A stretch of 64,000 nucleotides of DNA from Devosia limi DSM 17137. GTDB lineage: Bacteria > Pseudomonadota > Alphaproteobacteria > Rhizobiales > Devosiaceae. Both the position numbers and the translations under genes were made by a program. The notes below the pieces were generated by a model, which was given only the letters and a program-made list of their open reading frames with translations, searched no databases and had not been told where the DNA came from. Where the stretch lies: contig NZ_FQVC01000004.1 of assembly GCF_900128975.1 (NCBI RefSeq), positions 1 through 64,000 of the forward strand, written 5' to 3'. Shown piece after piece: positions 29,021-36,917 of this stretch (positions are counted from its first letter, which is position 1; each line of letters begins with the position of its first letter).

Positions 29021-30175
29021 ATGGCTGATACCATCATCCCGAAAACCGGCATTCTACTGGGCCGCGCCCGCGTTCCCGGCTTCGCCCATCCGCGCATTGT
29101 GACCGTTCGTGACGGCGCCTTGGTTGATATCACCGCCGCCGGGAATGCCACGGTGCGCGATATTGCCGAAGGCAAAGATCCCGCCGGCTATGTCGCTTCT
29201 GCCGTGGGAAAAAATCTGGGCCCAATCGATGCGGTGCTTGAAAACAGCATGGCCGGCGGGGCAGATGCCGATGTGCCAGTCTTGCTGTCACCAATCGATC
29301 TGCAGTCGATCAAGGCCTCCGGCGTAACCTTCGTGGTGTCGTTGCTGGAGCGGGTGATCGAGGAGCAGGCGCGCGGCGACAAGGCGCGTGCCGAATCCCT
29401 TCGCGGCGAAATCCTCGAGCTGATCGGCACAGATCTCAGCGAGCTGGTGCCGGGCTCCGAGACTGCGGCCAAGGTCAAGGCGGCGCTGATCGAGCGCGGC
29501 GTCTGGAGCCAGTATCTGGAAGTCGGCATTGGCCCCGATGCCGAGATCTTCACCAAGGGCCAGCCGATGAGTTCGGTGGGCTATGGCGCCGATGTCGGGC
29601 TGCATCCGGTTTCGAGCTGGAACAATCCGGAGCCGGAAGTGGCCCTGCTGGTCACGAGCGTCGGCAAGATCATCGGCGCGACGCTGGGCAATGACGTCAA
29701 TCTGCGCGACGTCGAAGGTCGCTCGGCGTTGCTACTCGGCAAGGCCAAGGACAACAATGCCTCCGCTTCTCTGGGGCCGTTCATCCGGTTGTTCGATGGC
29801 GAGTTCAGCATCGAGACCATCAAGCAGGCAGAAATCGGCTTGCGCGTCGAGGGCGAGGACGGCTTCGTGCTCGATGGTCATTCCTCGATGAGCCAGATTT
29901 CGCGCACGCCGGAATCGCTGGTCGCAGCCACGATTGGCGCGCATCACCAATATCCCGATGGGCTGGTGCTCTATCTCGGCACCATGTTCGCGCCGGTGCA
30001 GGATCGCGGTGGCGTCGGCAAGGGGTTCACCCACAAGCTTGGCGATGTCGTCTCGATCTCGACACCGTCCCTGGGTAAGCTTACCAATCGCGTAAATCTC
30101 TCCACCCTGTGTCCGCCATGGACCTATGGTGCCAGCCATCTGCTGCGTGACCTGGCTCGCGCCGAGCTGCTCTGA
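29021..30175 (+). CDS. Fumarylacetoacetate-hydrolase-family 2-keto-3-deoxy-pentonate dehydratase (XylX-like)
   Basis: 384 residues from the ATG at 29021, the same length as Caulobacter XylX. The C-terminal FAH domain holds the metal-binding acidic motif in NPEPEVALLV (an E-x-E pair), with GATLGNDVNLRDVEGRSALLLGKAKDNN and the C-terminal LGDVVSISTPSLGKLTNRV. XylX removes water from 2-keto-3-deoxy-xylonate to give alpha-ketoglutarate semialdehyde. The next gene, 23 bases away, encodes an enzyme that fits the following oxidation step, which supports this assignment over a generic FAH hydrolase. Which pentose it serves (xylose, arabinose) is not shown; upstream pentose genes are absent from the window. 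Confidence 0.78.
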   Translation: MADTIIPKTGILLGRARVPGFAHPRIVTVRDGALVDITAAGNATVRDIAEGKDPAGYVASAVGKNLGPIDAVLENSMAGGADADVPVLLSPIDLQSIKASGVTFVVSLLERVIEEQARGDKARAESLRGEILELIGTDLSELVPGSETAAKVKAALIERGVWSQYLEVGIGPDAEIFTKGQPMSSVGYGADVGLHPVSSWNNPEPEVALLVTSVGKIIGATLGNDVNLRDVEGRSALLLGKAKDNNASASLGPFIRLFDGEFSIETIKQAEIGLRVEGEDGFVLDGHSSMSQISRTPESLVAATIGAHHQYPDGLVLYLGTMFAPVQDRGGVGKGFTHKLGDVVSISTPSLGKLTNRVNLSTLCPPWTYGASHLLRDLARAELL

Positions 30176-30198
30176 TATTTTCGAGGAAGGCATACCGA

Positions 30199-31638
30199 AT
30201 GACGCAATTGCACCAGAACCTGATCAATGGCGAGTGGGTCGGCACTGACGGGGTGGACAATATCAATCCGTCCAACACCGCCGAAGTCGTGGGTGTTTAT
30301 GCCCGCGCCTCGGCCGAAGAGACCAAGCAGGCCATCGCCGCCGCCAAGGCTGCTTTCCCCGCCTGGTCGCGCTCGGGCATCCTCGAGCGCCATGCCATCC
30401 TCTCAAAGACCAGCCAGGAAATCCTGGCGCGCAAGGCCGAGCTGGGCGAACTGCTGAGCCGCGAAGAAGGCAAAACCCTTCCCGAGGGCATTGGCGAGGT
30501 GACCCGCGCCGCGCAGATCTTTGATTTCTTTGCCGGTGAAGTGCTGCGACTGGCCGGCGAAGTGCTGCCCAGCGTGCGCCCGGGCGTCGGGGTCGAGATC
30601 ACCCGCGAGCCGATCGGCGTCATCGGCATCATCACGCCGTGGAATTTCCCCATCGCCATTCCGAGCTGGAAGATTGCGCCGGCGCTGGCCTATGGCAATA
30701 CCGTGGTGATCAAGCCGGCCGACCTGGTGCCGGGCTCCACCTGGGCCATTGTCGATATCCTCAAGCGCGCCGGCCTGCCGAATGGCGTGCTGAACCTGGT
30801 GATGGGCAAGGGCTCCGTTGTTGGCCAGACCATGCTCGACAGCAAGGACGTCAACGCCATCAGCTTCACCGGCTCGGTTGGCACCGGCAAGCGTGTTGCT
30901 GCGGCCTCGATCGAACATAACCGCAAGTTCCAGCTGGAAATGGGCGGCAAGAACCCGACCGTGGTGCTCGACGACGCCGACCTCAAGGTCGCCGTGGAAA
31001 GCGTGGCGCAGTCGGCCTTCTTCTCGACCGGTCAGCGTTGCACAGCTTCGTCGCGCGTCATCGTCACTGCGGGCATCCACGACGCATTTGTCGAGGCCCT
31101 GGCCGAGCGCACCCGCAATCTGCGGGTTGGCGATGCACTCGACAAGAACACCGAAATCGGCCCGGTGGTTGATCCCAACCAGCTCAAGCAGGACACCGAC
31201 TATATCGCCATTGGCAAGGCCGAAGGCGCCAAGCTCGTCGCTGGCGGCGAAATGGTGAAGGGGGCGACCGAGGGCTATTTCCTGGCACCGACGCTGTTCA
31301 CCGAGGCGACCAATTCCATGCGCATCAGCCGCGAGGAAATCTTCGGGCCGGTGGCTTCGGTCATCCGGGTCAAGGATTATGACGAAGCCCTGGCCACGGC
31401 CAATGACACCGCATTCGGCCTCAGTGCCGGCATCGTCACCACCTCGCTGAAATACGCGACCCACTTCAAGCGCAATGCCGAAGCGGGCATGGTGATGGTG
31501 AATGTGCCGACCGCCGGCGTCGACTTCCACGTGCCGTTCGGTGGCCGCAAGGGCTCCAGCTACGGCTCGCGCGAGCAGGGCAAGTATGCAGCCGAGTTCT
31601 TCACGGTGGTGAAGACGGCCTATACCGCTGCCGGCTAG
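30199..31638 (+). CDS. Aldehyde dehydrogenase, probably alpha-ketoglutarate semialdehyde dehydrogenase
   Basis: 479-residue NAD(P)-dependent aldehyde dehydrogenase. Catalytic Cys281 (STGQRCTASSR) and Glu247 (QLEMGGKNP) are present, as is PWNFP and the cofactor-binding SFTGSVGTGK. The sequence PSWKIAPALAYGNTVVIKPADLVPGS is typical of the KGSADH group that makes alpha-ketoglutarate from its semialdehyde at the end of the Weimberg-type pentose route. Forms an operon with the XylX-like gene. A strong terminator follows. The alternative, a general ALDH such as succinate semialdehyde dehydrogenase, cannot be excluded by sequence alone. Confidence 0.88.
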   Translation: MTQLHQNLINGEWVGTDGVDNINPSNTAEVVGVYARASAEETKQAIAAAKAAFPAWSRSGILERHAILSKTSQEILARKAELGELLSREEGKTLPEGIGEVTRAAQIFDFFAGEVLRLAGEVLPSVRPGVGVEITREPIGVIGIITPWNFPIAIPSWKIAPALAYGNTVVIKPADLVPGSTWAIVDILKRAGLPNGVLNLVMGKGSVVGQTMLDSKDVNAISFTGSVGTGKRVAAASIEHNRKFQLEMGGKNPTVVLDDADLKVAVESVAQSAFFSTGQRCTASSRVIVTAGIHDAFVEALAERTRNLRVGDALDKNTEIGPVVDPNQLKQDTDYIAIGKAEGAKLVAGGEMVKGATEGYFLAPTLFTEATNSMRISREEIFGPVASVIRVKDYDEALATANDTAFGLSAGIVTTSLKYATHFKRNAEAGMVMVNVPTAGVDFHVPFGGRKGSSYGSREQGKYAAEFFTVVKTAYTAAG

Positions 31639-31657
31639 GTTCAGCTGCCACTAATGC

Positions 31658-31690
31658 AAAGGCCCCGGAGATGCTCCGGGGCCTTTTGTT
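31658..31690 (+). terminator. Intrinsic terminator after the XylX/KGSADH operon
   Basis: AAAGGCCCCGGAG pairs with CTCCGGGGCCTTT around ATG, followed by TGTTTG. One of the strongest terminators in the window. Confidence 0.95.
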
Positions 31691-31753
31691 TGCACTGGCT
31701 TTTTGTTTGCTGAGATCCCGGTTTCACTCATTTCGGCAACATCAACCGGGCTG

Positions 31754-31774
31754 CCCACGGACTTGATCCGTGGG
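31754..31774. repeat. REP-like palindrome, copy 1
   Basis: CCCACGGA and TCCGTGGG flank the five-base loop CTTGA. Together with the next entry it fills most of the gap between the KGSADH terminator and the aminotransferase gene. Such GGACTTGATCC-centred palindromes are familiar extragenic repeats in alphaproteobacteria. Confidence 0.7.
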
Positions 31775-31801
31775 CCACTCTCAACCCGGTATGAGCGGGG
31801 A

Positions 31802-31830
31802 GCTGTCCCCGGATCAAGTCCGGGGACAGC
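31802..31830. repeat. REP-like palindrome, copy 2
   Basis: GCTGTCCCCGGA and TCCGGGGACAGC flank TCAAG, the complement of the loop in copy 1, so the two copies lie in opposite orientation 27 bases apart. It may also terminate the convergent aminotransferase transcript. Confidence 0.75.
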
Positions 31831-31881
31831 GCGGTGGGTTGGATGGCGCGGTGGTGCAGTGGGGCAGAGTAGGGTGCCGCG

Positions 31882-33093
31882 CTAGGCGTTCACCACCAGA
31901 GGGCGCGCCGATGCGTGGGCATTGATCAACCCGCACAGCTTGAAGATACCGATTTCGATCTGGGCCTCGTCGCAGAGCGAGAAGCTCAGGCGCATGGTGT
32001 TGCGGCCGGTGCCATCGGGGAAGAAGGCGCCGCCGGGAACGAAGGCGATATCGCTACGGATGGCCTGTTCGAGCAGGCACGCGGCGTCGATATGGGCTGG
32101 CATTTGCAGCCAGATGAACATGCCGCCCTGCGGGCGTGACCAGGTGGTGCCGGCAGGCGCATAGCGGCCGAGGGCGGCCAGCATGGCGTCGCGGCGGACC
32201 CGGTAGATGGCACGCGAGCGTTCGACCTGCACGTCGAAACAGGCGACGGCAGCGTGGTGCATGACGATCTGGTTGATCGTGGCCGTATGCAGGTCGGCGC
32301 CCTGCTTCATCAGGGTCAGCCGCCGGATCAGCGTGGCCGGGCCACAGATCCAACCGATGCGGAGGCCGGGGGACAGGGTCTTGGAGAAGGTGCCGCAATA
32401 GAGCGTGCGGGTCGCCTCGATGCTGCTGGCGCGCTGCTGGTCGAGCGCGGCAATCGAGGGCAGGTCCTCCCCCTCATACCGCAGCGCCGAATAGGCGCCG
32501 TCCTCGACAATGATAGCTCCCAGCCGGTCAGCCAACGCCAGCGCATCGTGACGGGCGGCGACGCTCATGGTGCGGCCGTCGGGGTTGGCGAAGTCGGGCA
32601 CCAGATAGAGCATTTTCGGCGCCTCGCTGCCGGTGCGGTGCTCGGCATCGAGCGGAGCAAAAGTGGGCTCGAATGCCGACAGCGATTGCAGCGCGCCCAG
32701 ATAGGTCGGCCGGGCGGTGACCACGGTGTCGCCGGCATCGAGCAGCAGCTTGCCGATCAGGTCGAGCGCCTGCTGGGAGCCTGAGGTGATCAGGATATTG
32801 TCGGCTCCGGCCTTGATCCCCGACTGCCCCATACGGTCGGCAATCCATTGGCGCAGTGGCAGATAGCCCTCGGTGGTCGAATATTGCAGCGCCTCGCGGG
32901 CAATCGAGGGCCCGGCAAAGGCGTCGCGATAGGCGTCCTGGAACATGCCGACATTGAACAGCGCCGGATCGGGAATGCCACCCGCGAACGAAATCATCGA
33001 GGGACGCGACACCAGCTTGAGCAGTTCGCGAATTTCCGAGGCCTTCATGGCCTGGGCGCGCGAGGATAGACGGGGCAAGGGGAGTGGCGGCAT
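31882..33093 (-). CDS. PLP-dependent class I/II aminotransferase
   Basis: 403 residues, fold type I. The Schiff-base lysine is Lys238 in YCGTFSKTLSPGLRIGW. Other marks are SFAGGIPDPALFN near the N-terminus, ITSGSQQALDLIGKLLLD, VPDFANPDGRTM and VEDGAYSALRYEGE. The pattern is that of the 2-aminoadipate/aromatic (LysN-like) aminotransferases closest to the MocR family, but without a DNA-binding domain. Translation is supported by AAGGTG seven bases before the ATG. Divergent from a MocR-type regulator that probably controls it. The amino acid substrate is not known. Confidence 0.9.
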   Translation of the reverse strand: MPPLPLPRLSSRAQAMKASEIRELLKLVSRPSMISFAGGIPDPALFNVGMFQDAYRDAFAGPSIAREALQYSTTEGYLPLRQWIADRMGQSGIKAGADNILITSGSQQALDLIGKLLLDAGDTVVTARPTYLGALQSLSAFEPTFAPLDAEHRTGSEAPKMLYLVPDFANPDGRTMSVAARHDALALADRLGAIIVEDGAYSALRYEGEDLPSIAALDQQRASSIEATRTLYCGTFSKTLSPGLRIGWICGPATLIRRLTLMKQGADLHTATINQIVMHHAAVACFDVQVERSRAIYRVRRDAMLAALGRYAPAGTTWSRPQGGMFIWLQMPAHIDAACLLEQAIRSDIAFVPGGAFFPDGTGRNTMRLSFSLCDEAQIEIGIFKLCGLINAHASARPLVVNA

Positions 33094-33094
33094 T

Positions 33095-33129
33095 TTGTAT
33101 CACCTTAGTTCGATACGAACGATACAATC
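33095..33129. promoter_or_regulatory. Operator region of the MocR-type regulator, site 1
   Basis: A nested structure: TTGTATC (33095-33101) and GATACAA (33121-33127) as an outer inverted repeat, and GTTCG-ATA-CGAAC (33108-33120) inside. The right part, GATACGAACGATACAATC (33112-33129), recurs with 16 of 18 identical bases at 33285. MocR regulators bind direct repeats of this kind. The site covers the likely -10 box of the aminotransferase promoter. Confidence 0.6.
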
Positions 33130-33150
33130 CCAAAATTATTGTTATGTCAA
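33122..33150 (-). promoter_or_regulatory. Likely aminotransferase promoter
   Basis: On the minus strand TTGACA (33150-33145) is 17 bases from TTGTAT (33127-33122). The -35 is perfect, the -10 is weak, which fits activator dependence. The -10 lies in operator site 1. A short inverted repeat ATTGTT/AACAAT (33138-33154) overlaps the -35. Confidence 0.5.
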
Positions 33151-33284
33151 CAATGCTGACCATTGAAGCATTGTTCAATAAATTCAAAGCTTTGAGAGGT
33201 TGCTGCCTATTTGACTGGATTTCCAGTGCTTGCCAGCCGTTTGCCCCATTCGCGCCGGAAACCGCGCCGGGATCGTATTTTTCT

Positions 33285-33302
33285 GATGCGAATGATACAA
33301 TC
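33285..33302. promoter_or_regulatory. Operator of the MocR-type regulator, site 2
   Basis: GATGCGAATGATACAATC, 16 of 18 bases identical to 33112-33129 and in the same orientation, 18 bases before the regulator's ATG. Its place suggests autorepression. Confidence 0.55.
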
Positions 33303-33320
33303 GCTGCTATATGGTGCGGA

Positions 33321-34667
33321 ATGTCTCAGTCATCTGATCTGTTCCTGCCCGATTCCGACAAAGCGCTGCATGAGCGGCTGGCTTTGGCTATCGAGGGCGC
33401 CATTGCCAACGGCCTCTATCCGCCCGGCGCGCGCTTGCCGACGCATCGGCATCTGGCGCGACAGTTTTCCGTATCCATCGGCACGGTGACGCGCGCTATC
33501 GACGCGCTGAGTGCGCGCGGCGTGGTGAGGGGCGAGATCGGCCGCGGAACCTTTGTCGGGGCCAATACTGGCGCCGAATCTGAGTTCATCGACCTCACCA
33601 TCAACGCGCCGCCGCCCTTGCTGGGGCATGAACGGCTGAGCGCGGCGGCCTCGATTGCGACGCGGCAGGCTCTGGCGCTGCCCCAGGGGGGCTATGTCGA
33701 TCATAGCGGCACCGAACGACAGCGCACTGTGGTGGCGCAATGGCTGAGCGAGACGCGGCTCAATAGCAGTGCGGATGACATTGTGCTGTGCAGCGGTGCC
33801 CAGCAGGGGTTGCACCTGGCCTTCGCGGCGCTGCGCAGTCAATCGACCAGCATTGCCAGCGAAGGGGTCAGTTTTCCCGGTGCCATCGCTGCCGCGGCCA
33901 ATCTGGGCTTGACCATGCTGCCGGTGGCCTATGACGACGAGGGCATGCTGCCCGATGCTCTGGACAAAGTGCTCACGGAGAGCGGTTGCCGGATCATCTA
34001 TACGACGCCCGTCTGCCAGAATCCGCTGGGCTTTGAAACCGGGCCGGAGCGCCGGCGGGTCCTGGCGACGGTGGCGGCAAAACATGGGGCCGCCATAGTC
34101 GAGGACGACATTTACGGGCTTTACGCCGCCAAGGGTGGGCTCACCTACAAGCAGTTGGCGCCAGAGACGACATTCTTCATCACCAGCCTGTCCAAAAGCG
34201 TGACGCCGCTGGTGCGTTTGGGCGTGCTGGTGCCGCCGCGTGCGCATCGCACCGCCATTGTCCGGCGGTTGCGGGCGGAGAGCTGGGGCCTGCCGCCCTA
34301 CGTGGTCGAACTGGCGGCGGCGCTGATCGAAACCGGTGCCGCGGCCGATACCGCAGCTTTGCTAAGGGTGGAGGCGAAGGCGCGTCTGGATCTGGCCCGC
34401 GCCATACTGGGTCTGGCAGCGACGCCGATGCCCAATGGCGCGCCGCATATCTGGCTGGACCTAAGTCCGCTCAAGGCCGAGCAGCTGGCGCGGCGCTCGA
34501 GCGAAGCCGGGGTGCGGATCACGCCGCCCGGTGCCATGCAGGTGGGCGAACCCGCAATCGGGGGCGTGCGAATCTGCATCATGACGCCGCCAAGCCGGCC
34601 GATTCTGGAACGGGGCCTGGGCGTGCTGGCGGGCCTGTTGAGCAGCGATGAGCAGGTCGTCATCTAG
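33321..34667 (+). CDS. MocR-type transcriptional regulator (GntR HTH + aminotransferase domain)
   Basis: 448 residues. Residues 10-75 form a GntR winged helix (ALHERLALAIEGAIANGLYP, LPTHRHLARQFSVSIGTVTRAI). The rest is an aminotransferase-like domain that keeps the PLP lysine Lys292 (SLSKSVTPLVRLG) and EDDIYG (residues 261-266), so it should bind PLP as effector cofactor. Such regulators usually act as activator of a divergent gene and repressor of themselves. Here the divergent partner is an aminotransferase. PdxR-like control of vitamin B6 is the best-known case, but no pdx gene is present. ATG at 33321; the upstream frame to 33084 covers the promoter region and is rejected. Confidence 0.9.
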   Translation: MSQSSDLFLPDSDKALHERLALAIEGAIANGLYPPGARLPTHRHLARQFSVSIGTVTRAIDALSARGVVRGEIGRGTFVGANTGAESEFIDLTINAPPPLLGHERLSAAASIATRQALALPQGGYVDHSGTERQRTVVAQWLSETRLNSSADDIVLCSGAQQGLHLAFAALRSQSTSIASEGVSFPGAIAAAANLGLTMLPVAYDDEGMLPDALDKVLTESGCRIIYTTPVCQNPLGFETGPERRRVLATVAAKHGAAIVEDDIYGLYAAKGGLTYKQLAPETTFFITSLSKSVTPLVRLGVLVPPRAHRTAIVRRLRAESWGLPPYVVELAAALIETGAAADTAALLRVEAKARLDLARAILGLAATPMPNGAPHIWLDLSPLKAEQLARRSSEAGVRITPPGAMQVGEPAIGGVRICIMTPPSRPILERGLGVLAGLLSSDEQVVI

Positions 34668-34684
34668 CCCCTGCATTTGAACGC

Positions 34685-34698
34685 TGCACAGCAGTGCA
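34685..34698. promoter_or_regulatory. Imperfect LacI-type operator (regulon site A1)
   Basis: TGCACAGCAGTGCA, which differs from the palindromic TGCACAGCTGTGCA found at three other sites by one central base. It lies 84 bases upstream of site A2 and just after the MocR stop codon. Confidence 0.45.
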
Positions 34699-34781
34699 CC
34701 GAATTGCCTTTGTTTCTCAATGGCTCACTTGGGTTCACCTCCATTGGCAAGGTTTGCTGGATAGGCGCCGAAGAATGCATT

Positions 34782-34797
34782 TTGCACAGCTGTGCAA
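34782..34797. promoter_or_regulatory. LacI-type operator (regulon site A2)
   Basis: Perfect palindrome TTGCACAGCTGTGCAA, identical to 47090-47105. It is followed by TTTTTT, so it could also act as a terminator for the MocR gene; the recurrence in promoter positions favours an operator. A weak -10-like TGCATT ends at 34781, right before it. The following gap to 34970 has no other feature I recognise. Confidence 0.65.
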
Positions 34798-34970
34798 TTT
34801 TTTGATCGAGGTGATTGACTTCCGCGTTCTGAAAATGGAGCATGCATTCCACGGCGACCAATAATTGGTCATCGTATTCCGCGCCCAGTTGCAGTTCTGG
34901 CAACTGGAAGACACGGCAGCGAGCGCCAAAGCCCGGCAACAGGGTAGGTGATCGTGGTGGAGGAGACTGC

Positions 34971-35057
34971 ATGGCTAATTCCTGTCCGTCCCTGGTGGGA
35001 CGTCCCAATTCTGTCTGCCGCGCTCGGCCGACATTGATGCATGGATGGCGCGCATGA
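34971..35057 (+). CDS. Short leader ORF coupled to the ABC permease gene
   Basis: 28 codons starting MANSCPSLVGRPNSV. It has the best ribosome-binding site of the area (GGAGGAG, five bases before ATG), whereas the permease gene has none. Its TGA stop overlaps the permease ATG at 35054 in the classic ATGA arrangement, so translation of the permease probably depends on reading this leader. The peptide has no recognisable domain. It could be only a coupling device or a regulatory leader. Unproven. Confidence 0.5.
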   Translation: MANSCPSLVGRPNSVCRARPTLMHGWRA

Positions 35058-36916
35058 GCGTGTCTGATTCAACCAATGTCGGGCAGTTGGCTGGTGATGA
35101 GGCGCGCGGCGATCTGCCCGCGCCGACCGCCACGCAGCGGATGCGCTACAGCTTCAAGATTTCGCTGCGCGAGCCGACTACTCTGGTCGGCATCCTGACG
35201 GCACTGCTGTTCACCTATCTCATCCTCGTGCCGATCATTTCCATGCTGATGGATGCCGGCAGGGTGCAGTTCGGCGATGAGCGCCGCATCGGCATGGATA
35301 TGGGGCAGTTGACGCTCTATTATCTCAACCGCACCTTCCTTTCCCCGATTTCGTCCGACCTGTTCTGGCAGCCGCTGTTCAATACGCTGTCGGTTTCGGC
35401 CGGGGCGATCACCGTCTCGGTGTTCATCGGCAGCATTCTGGCCTGGCTGGTCAGCCGCACCAATCTGTTGGGCCGTCGTTGGTTCGCCACGGCGCTGATC
35501 GTGCCTTACATGCTGCCGGCCTGGACCTTCGCTCTGGCCTGGACCACGCTGTTCAAGAACCGCACCGTTGGCGGGCAGCCGGGATGGCTGGAGGGCATGG
35601 GTTTCACGCCGCCGGACTGGCTGGCTTACGGCCAGGTGCCGATCACCATCATTCTGGCGCTGCACTATACGCCCTTCATCATTCTCCTGTTCGGCAGCGC
35701 GCTCCGCCGCTTTGACTCCCAGCTGGAAGACTCGGCGCGCATTCTCGGTGCCAAGCCGCGCCAGGTGGCCTGGCAGATCATCCTGCCGCTGATGCGTCCG
35801 GCGCTGATCTCGGCCATCGTGCTGATCTTCGCTAAGTGCCTCGGTGAATTCGGCGTGGCCTATGTGCTGGGCCTGCCGGTCAAGTTCGACGTGTTGGCCA
35901 CCTCGCTCTACCGCAATATTGCCTCGCGCCAGACCGGCGTGGCGGCGGTGGTCGCCGGCTCGATCATGCTGATCGGCATGATTTCGCTGCTGATCGACGC
36001 GTATCTGGTCAAGGAAGCGCGCCGCTTTGTCACCATCGGCTCGAAGGGCTCGATGAACCGGCTGACCGACCTGGGCAAGTACAAGCTGCTGGCCTCCGGC
36101 TTTGCCGGCCTGATCTTTCTGCTCAGCGTCGGCATGCCCATCCTGACGCTGGCGCTGTCGACCCTGATGAAGGTGCCCGGCCAGTTCAACTTCTCCAACT
36201 TCACGCTGGACTACTGGATCGGCACCAATCTGGACACCGTGGCCTTGCGCACCGGCATCCTGCTGACGCCGGACCTGTGGAATGCGGCGTGGAACACGCT
36301 GTGGATCGTCGGTCTCGCCTCGCTGACGTCGGGCGTTCTGGGGCTGCTGGTGGGCTATGTCGTCGTGCGGACCCCCGTGCGGCCGCTGTCGATCTTCCTT
36401 CGCCAGATCACCTTCCTGCCTTATCTGGTGCCTGGCATTGCCTTCGCTGCAGCCTATCTGTCGCTGTTCGCGGTGCAGCGCGGGCCGATCCCGGCGCTCT
36501 ATGGCACGGTGTTCATCCTGATCCTGGCGCTGATTGCCGACCAGATGCCCTATGCCTCGCGGGCCGGTATCTCGGCGATGATGCAGCTGGGCAAGGAGCC
36601 GGAAGAAGCGGCTCAGATCGCCGGTGCCGGCTGGCTGCGCCGCATGATGACCGTCGTCATCCCGATCCAGAAGGGATCGCTGGTGACCGGGGTGCTGCTG
36701 CCCTTCATCTCGGGGATCAAGGGGCTGAGCCTCTTCGTCATCCTGGCAGTGCCCAGCACCGACGTGCTCACCACTTACTCGTTGCGTCTTGTCGACTATC
36801 ACTACACCCAGGCCGCCAATGCGGTGGTGCTGATCGTGGCCGGACTGGCCTATTTCGGAACCCTGGCAGCCCAGAAGCTGACCAAGACCAATCTTGCAGA
36901 AGGACTCGGTGGCTAG
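35054..36916 (+). CDS. ABC transporter permease, FbpB/AfuB type (two fused permease halves)
   Basis: 620-residue inner-membrane protein with about 12 helices. Each half contains an EAA loop: LEDSARILGAKPRQVAWQIILP in the first, EPEEAAQIAGAGWLRRMM in the second. This double-permease layout is that of the ferric-iron/Fbp family, whose AfuB branch carries sugar phosphates. The start at 35054 is favoured over 35045 because of the overlap with the leader ORF. The next gene, the ATPase, begins two bases after its stop. First membrane component of the six-gene unit that ends with an inositol-phosphatase gene. Confidence 0.92.
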   Translation: MSVSDSTNVGQLAGDEARGDLPAPTATQRMRYSFKISLREPTTLVGILTALLFTYLILVPIISMLMDAGRVQFGDERRIGMDMGQLTLYYLNRTFLSPISSDLFWQPLFNTLSVSAGAITVSVFIGSILAWLVSRTNLLGRRWFATALIVPYMLPAWTFALAWTTLFKNRTVGGQPGWLEGMGFTPPDWLAYGQVPITIILALHYTPFIILLFGSALRRFDSQLEDSARILGAKPRQVAWQIILPLMRPALISAIVLIFAKCLGEFGVAYVLGLPVKFDVLATSLYRNIASRQTGVAAVVAGSIMLIGMISLLIDAYLVKEARRFVTIGSKGSMNRLTDLGKYKLLASGFAGLIFLLSVGMPILTLALSTLMKVPGQFNFSNFTLDYWIGTNLDTVALRTGILLTPDLWNAAWNTLWIVGLASLTSGVLGLLVGYVVVRTPVRPLSIFLRQITFLPYLVPGIAFAAAYLSLFAVQRGPIPALYGTVFILILALIADQMPYASRAGISAMMQLGKEPEEAAQIAGAGWLRRMMTVVIPIQKGSLVTGVLLPFISGIKGLSLFVILAVPSTDVLTTYSLRLVDYHYTQAANAVVLIVAGLAYFGTLAAQKLTKTNLAEGLGG

Positions 36917-36917
36917 G

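Noticed and set aside
34782..34803. Palindrome followed by TTTTTT as a mere terminator of the MocR gene
   Set aside because: Possible in part, but the same palindrome recurs at 42684 and 47090 in promoter positions without a matching T run, so operator is the better reading.
34664..35008. 114-codon minus-strand frame in the gap before the permease gene
   Set aside because: No SD and no domain; it crosses the operators and the better-supported plus-strand leader ORF.
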